DNA from: Anisodus tanguticus
Lineage: Eukaryota > Streptophyta > Magnoliopsida > Solanales > Solanaceae
NCBI GenBank assembly: GCA_034509755.1
Contig: CM067555.1
Span: 20,720,142-20,784,141, forward strand
DNA: 64,000 bases
Direction of reading: 5' to 3'
The stretch's first letter is position 1; the number at the start of each line of letters is the position of its first letter. This document shows, piece by piece, positions 22,652-34,978 of the stretch. The notes beneath the pieces are model-generated. The model was not told the DNA's origin and searched no databases. It was given only the letters and a program-made list of their open reading frames with translations. The position numbers and the translations under genes were made by a program.

Positions 22652-23048
22652 ATCTTAAGGAAATTATATTTTTAGATTAATCTATATTCTGTTTTGGAGA
22701 CTAAAACCTGTGTAGTTTTCTACTCCGTATGAAATTTCATATTCTGACTTGAAGACATAAAAACTTCGTTGGAATATTAAAGTTCATACTTGTACAACGA
22801 TTTGAAGAACATAAAAACTTCATCATTGCCGTATTCTGGTTTGAAGATTAAAACTTGTGTAGTTTTCTACTCCATATGAATATTAGTATTCTGACTCGAA
22901 GATATAAAAACTTCGTTGGAATACTAAAATTTCATAATTATACTGCGATTTGAAGAAATAAAATCTTTATCGTTTAAGTCTGTGATTGAATTGCTATTCT
23001 GGTTTTATTAACTAAAACAGTTTGTCGATTTGAGTTGACAAACGAATA

Positions 23049-26000
23049 ATGGCAATTGAGACCGGAACTACCTCTACGAATACCGCACCGTGCGGTTACT
23101 CCTACAACCCGTCTTCTTTGCCACCATTGAGAAATCTGCAAAGTTCACCGGTGCTAACTTTAAAGGATGGCAGCAAAGAATGTTCTTTTGGCTTACCACC
23201 CTTGGTATGCAAAAGTTCATCAGTGAGGACCCTCCCATGCCTGCCGCCGACATGCCTGACAACCAACAATTCATGGTTACTGAGGCTTGGAAACAGGCTG
23301 ATCTTTTGTGCAAAGGCTACATTTTGAGTGCCTTAGAAGATGACTTGTACAACGTCTACAGTGCAGTAGAGACTTCCAAAGACCTATGGAGTGTACTTGA
23401 AAAGAAGTACAAAACCGAAGATGCTTGCTTGAAGAAGTTTGTGGTTGCCAAATTCCTAGACTACAAAATGGTGGATGGAAAAACCGTTGGAACCCAAGTT
23501 CAAGAGCTTCAACTTATCTTCCATGACCTTATTGTTGAAGGTATGGTAGTAAATGAAGAGTTCCAAGTGGCTGTAATGATTGAGAAGTTGCCGCCCTCAT
23601 GGAAAGATTTCAAGAATTATCTTAAGCACAAAAGAAAGGAAATGAAGTTGGAAGATCTTGTGATTCGTCTCAAGATCGAGGAAGATAACAAAACCGCTGA
23701 GAAGAGGTACCGTAAGACTTCACCAATTGAAGGGGCAAACATCGTTGAAGATGCTGCTCTGAAAAAGAACAAGAAAAGGAAGAGGCCTTCTGAAAGGAGA
23801 AGGATTCCAACAAGAAAAAGTTCAAGGGCAACTGCTTTAATTGTGGGAAAGCTGGCCACAAAGCCCCAGATTGTCGTCTCCCGAAAAAGAACAAGGGAAA
23901 AGGATAAGCCAATATGGTGGAAAAGAATGATGATATGGATGATCTGTGTGCAATGCTACCGGAGTGCAATTTGGTTGGAAACCCAAAGGAGTGGTGGCTT
24001 GATTCTGGTGCCACTCGACATGTTTGCGCTATAAAAGAAGCATTTGCAACCTATGCTCCCGCTTGACCCGAAGAGGTACTGTTTATGGGAAATACTGCAA
24101 CAGCCAAGGTTGAAGGATATGGGAAGATACTTATGAAGATGACTTCCGGCAAAGTCCTGACTCTCAACAATGTTATGCACGTTCCAACAATTCGGAAGAA
24201 TTTAGTTTCAGCCGGACTACTCGTCAAAAATGGGTTTAAGTGTGTTTTGGTTAGTGAAAAAATTGTAATAAGTAAGAATGATTTGTTCATAGGAAAGGGC
24301 TACCTCTCCGAGGGCCTTTTCAAACTCAATGTAATGGTTGTTGACTGTATTAATGAAAATTCAGCTTCGTCTTACTTATTGGAGTCAAATGATTTATGGC
24401 ATGTTCGTTTAGGACATGTCAACTACAAAACCTTGCGAAAATTGATTAATTTAGAAGTATTGCATAAATTCGAGTTTAATAAATCTAAATGTGAAATCTG
24501 TGTTGAATCTAAGTTTGTTAAACATCTATATAAGTCTATTAATAGGAATTCAAATCCTTTAGACTTAATTCACACAAATATATGTGATATGAAGTCAATA
24601 CCATCTCGCGGTGGAAAAAGTATTTTATAACTTTTATTGACGATTGCACTCGATATTCTTATATGTATTTGCTTAATAGTAAGGATGAAGCAATTGATGC
24701 ATTTAAGCAATACAAGAACGAAGTGGAAAATCAATTGAATAAAAAGATAAAAATGATTAGAAGTGATAGGGGTGGAAAGTACGAATCTCCTTTTGCAGAG
24801 ATATGTTTAGAATATGGAATTATTCATCAAACTACGGCCCCTTACACACCACAATCAAATGGAATTGCGGAAAGGAAAAACCGAACATTAAAGGAAATGA
24901 TGAATGCCTTACTAATAAGTTCCGATTTACCGCAATGCTTGTGGGGGGAAGCTATCCTTACAGCTAACTGAATACTCAACAGGGTGCCCCACAGCAAAAC
25001 ACAATCTATTCCATATGAACTATGGAAAAGAAGAAAACCCAACTTGTAGTATTTCAAAGTGTGGGGTGTTTAGCAAAGGTCCAAGTTCCTTTGCCCAAAA
25101 GGGTAAAAATCGGACCAAAAACTGTGGATTGTGTTTTTATTGGCTATGCTACAAACAGCAAAGCTTGTCGGTTTTTGGTTCACAAATAGGACAATCCCGA
25201 AATTCATATTAATACGGTAATTGAATCAGATAATATTGAATTCTTTGAAAACATTTATCTGTATAAAACTGAATGTGAGTCGTCAAGTGAAAGATCTAAA
25301 CGACCGCGGGAAGAACCGAAGGAAAATACACCAAGTAAAGAGGATGCAAGGCGTAGCAAACGTCAAAGGACATCTACTTCCTTTGGACCAGATTTTGTGA
25401 CATTCTTGCTTGAAAATGAGCCTCAAACATTTAAAGCAGCGATGTCTTCTTCTGATTCAGCATTTTGGAAAGAGGTAGTCAATAGTGAGATTGAATCAAT
25501 TTTGAACAACCATACATGGGAATTGGTTGATCTTCCTCCTGCAAAATAAACCTTTAGGATCAAAATGAATTTTAAAAGGAAAATGAGAACTGATGGCACT
25601 ATTGACAAATATAAGGCAAGACTTGTGGTCAAAGGTTATAGACAAAAAGAAGGCCTTGATTACTTTGACACATACTCGCCGGTAACAAGAATAACATCTA
25701 TTCGGGTATTAGTGGCACTGGCGGCTGTGTATAGTCTTGAAATCCATCAAATCGATGTCAAGACAGCTTTCTTAAATGGAGAATTGGAGGAAGAAATATA
25801 CATGGAATAACCTGAAGGTTTTGTGGTTCCTGGTAAAGAAAGGAAAGTGTTCAAACTTGTTAAGTCTCTTTATGGACTTAAACAAGCACCCAAACAATGG
25901 CATGCAAAATTTGACCAAACAATGTTGGCAAATGGATTTAAGATTAATGAGTGTGACAAATGTGTTTACATTAAAAATACTCCAAATCATGAAGTCATTG

Positions 26001-26981
26001 TTTGTTTATATGTTGATGACATGTTGATAATGAGTAGAGATATTACCGATGTAAATGCTACGAAGCGTATGCTGGCTAGCAAATTTGATATGAAGGTCTT
26101 AGGAGTTGCGATTTGATCTTAGGTATCATAATTCATAAAACTGCACAAGGTCTAGCATTATCGCAGTCTCATTATATTGAAAGAGTACTTGACAAGTTTA
26201 AGTATTTAAATTTCAATGTTGCAAAGACTCCAATTGATGTAAGTTTTGCACTTCAAAAGAATAAAGGTGAAAGTGACTCACAATTGGACTATGCACGAGT
26301 TTTGGAAAGTTTGATGTATATTATGAATTGTACACGACCAGATATAGCATGTGCTATAAGCAAGCTGAGTCGATTCACGAATAATCCCAATCAAACTCAT
26401 TGGATGGCAATGAAATGAGTCTTGGGGTATTTAAAACACACCCAAACCTATGCTTTGCATTATAATAAATATCCCGCAGTAATTGAGGGATATAGTGATG
26501 CAAACTGGATCACCGGATCATCTGAAGTTAAATCCACGAGTGGATATATTTTCACCGTTGGTGGAGGAGCAGTGCCTTGGAAATCATCAAAACAGACATG
26601 CATCGCCCGCTCTACAATGGAATCCTAATTTATAGATTTAGATAAGGCCGGTGAAGAAGCTGAATGGCTCCGGATTTCTTAGAAGATATTCCATTCTTGG
26701 CCAAACCTTTGGCTCCTATATGTATACATTGTGACAGTCAAGCAGCAATAGGTACGGCAGGGAGCGTAATGTACAACGGAAAATCTCATCACATACGGCG
26801 AATACACAATACCGTTAGACAACTCCTCTCTAGTGGCGTTATCACGATTGACTATGTAAAGTCAAGAGATAACGTGGAATATCCGCTTACAAAAGGCTTA
26901 TCTAGAGAGGGAGTTAGTAGATCATCAATGGGAATGGGGTTAAGGCCGAGGACAAGTCATCATGGCAGTAACTCTACCTAG
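23049..26981 (+). pseudogene. copia gag-pol polyprotein, copy 2 (broken)
   Basis: Same domain order as copy 1. The N terminus is shifted near 23090. Gag is then open to about 23790, where a missing base before the zinc knuckle (shared with copy 3) puts the knuckle out of frame. The integrase zinc-binding part (LWHVRLGHVNYKTLRK, about 24395-24440) and the core are readable, with a frameshift near 24615. Copy-specific defects include a shift near 25545, a TAA at about 25808, and a stop replacing a residue at 26416-26418. RT keeps LYVDDMLIMSR near 26010. RNase H has a stop just after RSTMES (about 26626). It ends in a TAG at 26979-26981. Confidence 0.88.
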
Positions 26982-27549
26982 CAGACTGGAGATCCCAAGA
27001 GCTAGGTTCAAGGAGATCAAACAAAGTTGTGACTAATGGTTCAACATTGTCAAAATAACTCAACCCATTCTCGGATGAAGACAATGTTCAGAAATAAGGA
27101 TAAAACCTTATGGCTTGTTAATGAGTTAATAAAGCATTAAGGTTCTTTAATGATTATCTAAATCTGGCAGTGTATGGCCTGATAATGTGGCTATAGGACC
27201 ATATGTTTAGAAATCACCTATGTGAGTGTTAAGTGTAAGCCGTTTTAAAGGGGAATGACAGTAAAGGCCCATTCTCTATGCACTCATGAAACCGGGGAGG
27301 TGTTCATGGCTGAAACGAACACAACCGTGAGAACCATAAACGGTTGAGGGTTGATTGTGTGACTTATGTTGTCTAGGTATACAACAAAGTTCGACGGTTC
27401 AAAGATATCAAATCTACCGATTGATCGAGTATATCCGATATAAGTTCACTACGGAAAGTTCATAGGGAAACCTACTTATCCAGATGCCGTCAATCCTCGC
27501 TTGTATATTACACTTGTCCGCACATTCCTTTATCTTATAGCCATTCCCC
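26982..27549 (+). other. copia 3' untranslated region, copy 2
   Basis: Collinear with 21363-21929, including the 'atgagttaataaagc' form. No independent gene seen. Confidence 0.7.
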
Positions 27550-28276
27550 AAAAGTTCTTCTACTTATTAGTAGAAGTAATCCTTCATGTTGCTAAAGGGT
27601 TAAGAAGAGGGTCTCCCCTCGCGCCGTCATCGTTGCTCGGCTCGGCTTCGGCTTTGGCTCAGCTCGGCTCGGCTCTGCTTCGGCTTCGGCTTCGGATTAG
27701 GATTTGGATTTGGATTTGGATTTGGTCAAATGATCTGATTGATTGATAATCTTTTTGGACCAAATTTTCTTTAATTTTAATTATTTAATTAAATTAATTA
27801 ACTTATCCAATCCAACCCGTTAGTGACCCGGATCCGCGTGACCGATTTCTTTCCCACATTTAATTTTCCCACCAGTTTTTAGTGGCTGTTCAGAAGAGTT
27901 GCAAACCTTCAGAAACAGTACTTCCATGGCTATATATTCGTTTGATTCCTCAGAAGTTTACTTACGAAATTTCTGAAACTACAAACTTCTTCTTCTTCTG
28001 CACGAATAAATTCTGTGTTTTATACTACTGTTGAGTGGTTCGCCGCTACTGAAATTTGGAGTACTACTATTCTGGTAAGATAATCATTCTATCATGGGAG
28101 GAGATATTCCATCAACCTCGAGTACTGTGAGGGGAATAATTTCCTTAAGGACACACTTTGAACTAAGTGGGCTCGATTATATTCTGAAAAATATTTATAT
28201 TTTTCCAACACTGATTCTGTTCATTTTTCAGTTGTTATTGTTTATGGTGTTTTTTTTGGAATACAGATTAATAACA
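27550..28276 (+). repeat. copia LTR3, recombinant, 5'-truncated
   Basis: Same truncation point as LTR2 and LTR4. It shares 'ttcttctactta' and 'ccttcatgttgct' with LTR1. The GC-rich tract at about 27635-27725 ends in repeated 'ggatttggattt'. The TATA box is changed to TATATAT. Confidence 0.85.
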
Positions 28277-28675
28277 ATCTTAAGGAAATTATACTTTTAG
28301 ATTAATCTTTCATTATGTTTTGGAGACTAAAACCTGTGTGGTTTTCTACTCCGTATGAAATTTCATATTCAGACATGAAGACATTAAAACTTCGTTGGAA
28401 TATTAAAGTTCATACTTGTACAACGATTTGAAGAACATAAAAACTTCATCGTTGCTGTATTCTGGTTTGGAGATTAAAACTTGTGTAGTTTTATACTCCA
28501 TATGAATATTAGTATTCTGACTCGAAGATATAAAAACTTCGTTGGAATACTAAAATTTCATAATTATACTGCGATTTGAAGAAATAAAATCTTCATCGTT
28601 TAAGTCTGTGATTGAATTGATATTCTGGTTTTATTAACTAAAACAGTTTGTCGATTTGACAGTGAGAAACGAATA

Positions 28676-31600
28676 ATGGCAATTGAGACTGGAACTACCT
28701 CTGCGAATACTGCACCAGCGGTTTCTCCTACAACCCGTACCGCTGTGCCACCGGCTGAGAAACCTGCAAAGTTCACCGGTGCCAACTTTAAAGGATGGCA
28801 GCAAAGAATGTTCTTTTGGCTTAACACCCTTGGTATGCAAAAGTTCACCAGTGAGGACCCTCCCGTGCCTGCCGCCAACATGCCTGACAACCAACAGTTC
28901 ATGGTTACTGAGGCTTGGAAACAGGCTGATTTTTTGTGCAAAGGCTACATTTTGAGTGCCTTAGAAGATTACTTGTACAACGTCTACAGTGCAGTAGAGA
29001 CTTCCAAAGACCTATGGAGTGCACTTGAAAAGAAGTACAAAATCGAAGATGCTTGCATGAATAAGTTTGTGGTTGCCAAATTCCTAGACTATAAAATGGT
29101 GGATGGAAAAACCGTTGGAACCCAAGTTCAAGAGCTTCAACTTATCTTCCATGACTTTATTGCTGAAGGTATGGTACTAAATGAAGAGTTCCAAGTAGCT
29201 ACAATGATTGAGAAGTTGCCGCCCTCGTGGAAAGATTTCAAGAATTATCTTAAGCACAAAAGAAAGAAAATGAAGTTGGAAGATCTTGTGATTCGTCTCA
29301 AGATCGAGGAAGATAACAAAACTGCTGAGAAGAGGTACCGTAAGACTTCACCAATTGAAGGGGCAAACATCGTTGAAGATGCTGCTCTGAAAAAGAACAA
29401 GAAAAGGAAGAGGCCTTCTGAAAGGAGAAGGATTCCAACAAGAAAAAGTTCAAGGGCAATCGCTTTAATTGTGGGAAAGCGGCCACAAAGCCCCGATTGT
29501 CGTCTCCCGAAAAAGAACAAGGGAAAAGATAAGCCAATATGGTGGAAAAGAATGATGATATGGATGATCTGTGTGCAATGCTATCGTAGTGCAATTTGGT
29601 TGGAAACCCAAATGAGTGGTGGCTTGATTCTAGTGCCACTCGACATGTTTGCGCTACAAAAGAAGCATTTGCAACCTATGCTCCCGCTGGACCCGAAGAG
29701 GTACTGTTTATGGGAAATACCGCAATGACCAAGGTTGAAGGATATGGAAAGATACTTCTGAAGATGACTTCCGGCAAGGTCCTGACTCTCAACAATGTTA
29801 TGCACGTTCCAACAATTCGGAAGAATTTAGTTTCAGCCGGACTACTCGTCAAAAACGGGTTTAAGTGCGTGTTGGTTAGTGAAAAATTGTAATAAGTAAG
29901 AATGATTTGTTCATAGGAAAGGGCTACCTCACCGAGGGCCTTTTCAAACTCAATGTAATGGTTGTTGACTGTATTAGTGAAAATTCAGCTTCGTCTTACT
30001 TATTGGAGTCAAATGATTTATGGCATGTTCGTTTAGGACATGTCAACTACAAAACCTTGCGAAAATTGATTAATTTAGAAGTATTACGTAAATTCGAGTT
30101 TAATAAATCTAAATGTGAAATCTGTGTTGAATCTAAGTTTGTTAAACATCTATATAAGTCTATTAATAGGAATTCAAATCCTTTAGACTTAATTCACACA
30201 TATATATGTGATATGAAGTCAATACCATCTCGCGGTGGGAAAAATTATTTTATAACTTTTATTGACGATTGCACTCGATATTCTTATGTGTATTTGCTTA
30301 ATAGTAAGGATGAAGCAATTGATGCATTTAAGCAATACAAGAACGAAGTGGAAAATCAATTGAATAAAAAGATAAAAATGATTAGAAGTGATAGGGGTGG
30401 AGAGTACGAATCTCCTTTTGCAGAGATATGTTTAGAATATGGAATTATTCATCAAACTACTGCCCCTTACACTCCACAATCAAATGGAATTGCGGAAAGA
30501 AAAACCGAACGTTAAAGGAAATGATGAATGCCTTACAAATAAGTTCTGGTTTACCGCAAAGCTTGTGGAGGGAAGCTATCCTTGACTAACCGAATACTCA
30601 ACAAGGTGCCCCACAGAAAAACACAATCTATTCCATATGAACTATGGAAAGGAAGAAAATCCAACTTGTAATATTTCAAAGTGTGGGGTGTTTAGCAAAG
30701 GTCCAAGTTCCTTTGCCCAAAAGGGTAAAAATCGGACCAAAAACTGTGGATTGTGTGTTTTATTGGCTATGCTACAAACAGCAAAGCTTGTCGGTTTTTG
30801 GTTCACAAATCGGACAATCCCGAAATTCATATTAATACGGTAATTGAATCAGATAATGCTGAATTCTTTGAAAACATTTATCCGTATAAAACTTAATGTG
30901 AGTCGTCAAGTGAAAGATCTAAATGACCGCGGGAAGAACCAAAGGAAAATACACCAAGTAAAGAGGATGCAAGGCGTAGCAAACGTCAAAAGACATCTAC
31001 TTCCTTTGGACCAGATTTTGTGACATTCTTGCTTGAAAATGAGCCTCAAACATTTAAAGCAGCGATGTCTTCTTCTGATTTAGCATTTTGGAAAGAGGTA
31101 GTCAATAGTGAGATTGAATCAATTTTGAACAACCATACATGAGAATTGGTTGATCTTCCTCCTGGAAATAAACCTTTAGGATCAAAATGGATTTTAAAAG
31201 GAAAATGAAAGTTGTTGGCACTATTGACAAATATAAGGCAAGACTTGTGGTCAAAGGTTATAGACAAAAAGAAGGCCTTGATTACTTTGACACATACTCG
31301 CCGGTAACAAGAATAACATCTATTCGGGTATTAGTGGCACTGGCGGCCGTATATGGTCTTGAAATCCATCAAATGGATGTCAAGACAGCTTTCTTAAATG
31401 GAGAATTGGAGGAAGAATTTTACATGAAACAACCTGAGGGTTTTGTGGTTCCTGGTAAAGAAAGGAAAGTGTGCAAACTTGTTAAGTCACTTTATGGACT
31501 TAAACAAGCATCCAAACAACGGCATGCAAAATTTGACCAAACAATGTTGGCAAATGGATTTAAGATTAATGAGTGTGACAAATGCGTTTAAATTAAAAAT

Positions 31601-32605
31601 ACTCCAAATCATGAAGTCATTGTTTGTTTATATGTTGATGACATGTTGATAATGAGTAGAGATATTAACGATGTAAATTCTACGAAGCGTATGCTGGCTA
31701 GCAAATTTGATATGAAGGACTTAGGAGTTGCTGATTTGATCTTAGGTATCAGAATTCATAAAACTCCACAAGGTCTAGCATTATCGCAGTCTCATTATAT
31801 TGAAAGAGTACTTGACAAGTTTAAGTATTTAAATTTTAATGTTGCAAAGACTCCAATTGATGTAAGTTTTGCACTTCAAAAGAATAAAGGTGAAAGTGAC
31901 TCACAATTGGACTATGCACGAGTTTTGATAAGTTTGATGTATATTATGAATTGTACATGACAAGATATAGCATGTGCTATAAGCAAGCTGAGTCGATTCA
32001 CAAGTAATCCCAATCAAACTCATTGGATGGCAATGAAACGAGTCTTAGGGTATTTAAAACACACCCAAACCTATACTTTGCATTATAATAAATATCCCGC
32101 AATAATTGAGGGTTATAGTGATGCAAACTGGATCACCGGATCATCTGAAGTTAAATCCACGAGTGGATATATTTTCACCGTTGGTGGAGGAGCAGTGCCT
32201 TGGATATCATCAAAACAGACATGCATCGCCCGCTCTATAATAGAATCTGACTTTATAGATTTAGATAAGGCCGGTGAAGAAGCTAAATGGCTCCGGAATT
32301 TCTTAGAAGATATTCCATTCTGGGCCAAACCTTTGGCTCCTATATGTATACATTGTGACAGTCAAGCAGCAATAGGTAGGGCAGGGAGCGTAATGTACAA
32401 CGGAAAATCTCGTCACATACGACGAAGACACAATACCGTTAGACAACTCCTCTCTAGTGGCGTTATCACGATTGACTATGTAAAGTCAAGAGATAACGTG
32501 GCGGATCCGCTTACAAAAGGCTTATCTAGAGAGGGAGTTAGTAGATCATCAATGGGAATGGGGTTAAGGCCGAGGACAAGTCATCATGGCGGTAACTCCA
32601 CCTAG
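28676..32605 (+). pseudogene. copia gag-pol polyprotein, copy 3 (broken)
   Basis: Gag is the best preserved of the three: 28676 is open to 29728, although the frame after about 29415 is wrong because of the base missing before the zinc knuckle. The protease block (29625-29650) lies in another frame. Integrase at 29907-30515 is open through LWHVRLGHVNYKTL, FIDDCTRYS and IRSDRGGEYES to GIAERK. RT (31187-31649) has its main stop at about 31590, before LYVDDMLIMSR. RNase H (32027-32605) is open to the natural stop and keeps SRDNVADPLTKGL, which copies 1 and 2 have altered. Stops or shifts also lie near 29890, 30510, 30895, 31140 and 31958. Confidence 0.9.
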
Positions 32606-33164
32606 CAGACTGGAGATCCCAAGAGCTAGGTTCAAGGAGATCAAACAAAGTTGTGACTGACGGTTCAACATTGTCAAAATAACTCAACCCATTCTCGGAT
32701 GAAGACAATGTTCAGAAATAAGGATAAAACCTTATGGCTTGTTAATAAAGCATTAATGTTCTTTAATGATTATCTAAATCTGGCAGTGTATGACCTGATA
32801 ATGTGGCTATAGGACCATATGTTTAGAAATCACCTATGTGAGTGTTAAGTGTAAGCCGCTTTAAAGGGGAATGACAGTAAAGGCCCATTCTCTATGCACT
32901 CATGAAACCAGGAGGTGTTCATGGCTGAAACGAACACAACCGTGAGAACCATAAACGGTTGAGGGTTGATTGTGTGACTTATGTTGTCTAGGTATACAAC
33001 AAAGTTCGACGGTTCAAAGATATCAAATCTACCGATTGATCGAGTATATCCGATATAAGTTCATTACGGAAAGTTCAAAGGGAAACCTACTTATCCAGAT
33101 GCAGTCAATCCTCGCTTGTATATCACACTTGTCCGCGCATTCCTTTATCTTATAGCCATTCCCC
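32606..33164 (+). other. copia 3' untranslated region, copy 3
   Basis: Collinear with the other two, but it has 'gcttgttaataaagc' where copies 1 and 2 have a short extra segment. No gene seen. Confidence 0.7.
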
Positions 33165-33875
33165 AAAAGTTCTACTTATAAGTAGAAGTAATCCTTCCTG
33201 TTGCTATAGGGTTAAGAAGAGGGTCTCCCCTCGCGCCGTCGTCGTCGCTCGACTCGGCTTCGGCTTCGGCTCGGCTCAGCTCGACTTCGGCTTCGGATTT
33301 GGATTTGGATTTGGTCAAATGATCTGATAGATTGATAATCTTTTTTGACCAAATTTTCTTTAATTTTAATTATTTAATTAAATTAATTAACTTATCCAAT
33401 CCAACCCATTAGTGACCCGGATCCGCGTGTCTGACCCGCGACCCGATTTCTTGCCCACATTTAATTTTCCCACCAGTTTTTAGTGGCTATTCAGAAGAGT
33501 TGCAAACCTTCAAAAACAGTACTTCCATGGCTATAAATTCGTTTGATTCCTCAGAAGTTTACTTACGAAATTTTTGAAACTACAAACTTCTTCTTCTTCT
33601 GCACGAATAAATTCTGTGTGTTATACTACTGTTGAGTGGTTCGCCGCTACCGGAATTTGGAGTACTACTATTCTGGTAAGATAATCGTTCTATCCTGGGA
33701 GGGGATATTCCATCAACCTCAAGTACTGTGAGGGGAATAATTTCTTTAAGGACACACTTTGAACTAAGAGGGCTCGATTATATTCTGAAAAATATTTATA
33801 TTTTTCCAACACTGATTCTGTTCATTTTTCAGTTGTTATTGTTTACTGGTTTTTTTGGAATACAGATTAATAACA
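33165..33875 (+). repeat. copia LTR4, terminal, 5'-truncated
   Basis: Begins at the same truncation point as LTR2 and LTR3 and ends at attaataaca, followed by the gttat duplication. Shares 'ccttcctgttgct' with LTR2. It has an extra 'gtctgacccgcgacccg' segment near 33428-33446 that the others lack. Confidence 0.88.
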
Positions 33876-33880
33876 GTTAT
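33876..33880 (+). repeat. right target-site duplication of the copia array
   Basis: gttat, identical to 16234-16238. Confidence 0.85.
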
Positions 33881-34978
33881 ATAATCATCCATTCTTGTTG
33901 GTATTCACATATGTGCTAGTCTGAGCATGAATTGCTTTCCTTTTTCTCTTGACTGAACTGCTTATGGTTAAGTCCAATTGAGATTGTGGTATTGTGTAGA
34001 TTAGAGGAGGGTATATGTGTTCAAAAATTTGTAGGAAGTAAGTTTGTCCATTAAAAGATGACCTTTCATCATAAGTGTTTCTGTAGGAAGATGAAAGTGG
34101 TTTGTTTATCAAGTATTTCTTTTGTATATGTGCGTATATTTGATATGGTATCTGATATAAAAGGTTAAATGAGCTTTCTTCTTAAATGGTCTACCCATCT
34201 CCTTCTTGAACTTGAATATATGGGAAGATACACGGAGGAAATATACATTGTGTATACCTAGTATATACAATGTATACATGATGTATATCCTAGAGTATAA
34301 GATTGCTTCCATATTTGCTTGGGCCAGGTCCACATGTTCTGTAAATTGATGCTACCTACCAAATTTTGCTACTACTTGCTGAAATTTGTGTTGGGCCTGT
34401 TAAATTGTCTTCTTTTGTTTGGGACCTGTTTACTTTTATCATTTTGTTTTGGTTGAATCAATCTGCAATAGCCCATTTATGTTTAGCTAATGTATGATGT
34501 ATTTGTTGAATATACAAATGCACTTTGGCAGTATATTTACATGGAATTTTTATTTTTATTTGTTTTAGATAAATTATTAAGTTTAGATACCATCTAACCG
34601 CATATTTGCTTTTCCCCTTTGTGTTGCTTGAACTCCCTTTCGCGTGCCCAATTGGGCCAATCCTACTGACATGCCTCATGCTGGGCCTCTCAGGCCAAAT
34701 AATTCTCCCTTTCATTGAGTCTGAGCTGCAACTGCTTGAAGGCCCTTCAACCCAACCATGGGTGAAAATGGTTGACTGGTGTACTCGTAGGCCCACCAGA
34801 CTTGTCGTGCATTTTATTTCATTTACTTTATATAATCTCTATTTTTATATAATTGATACACATTGTATATATATATATATTGAAACCCTTATAAATTGAA
34901 ACTTAGACAAATGATACGTGCATCGTTTAGGATGGATAGGACCCGAATATGATTTTAAAACCGACCATGAAAGATAAA
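33881..34978 (+). repeat. Tat-2 LTR, right copy, first part
   Basis: Reverse complement of about 11265-12385. Non-coding, with the hairpin at 34242-34276. It ends at 'gaaagataaa', where the non-autonomous element inserted. Its last five bases (34974-34978) are the target-site duplication ataaa. Confidence 0.6.

Larger units (their letters stand above)
16239..33875 (+). mobile_element. tandem array of Ty1/copia elements: 4 LTRs, 3 internal regions
   Basis: The order is LTR1 16239-17020, internal 1, LTR2 21930-22651, internal 2, LTR3 27550-28276, internal 3, LTR4 33165-33875. The period is about 5.63 kb (start codons at 17419, 23049 and 28676). Only the outer ends have a target-site duplication, gttat at 16234-16238 and 33876-33880. 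The left-arm copy near 12380-12400 shows the unfilled site with a single gttat. This points to one insertion later expanded by unequal recombination, not three insertions. All three polyproteins are broken. Confidence 0.9.

Noticed and set aside
16239..33875. Possibility that the repeated copia units are a CRISPR-like or satellite system
   Set aside because: Each unit encodes clear copia domains and LTRs, so the periodicity is explained by element duplication.
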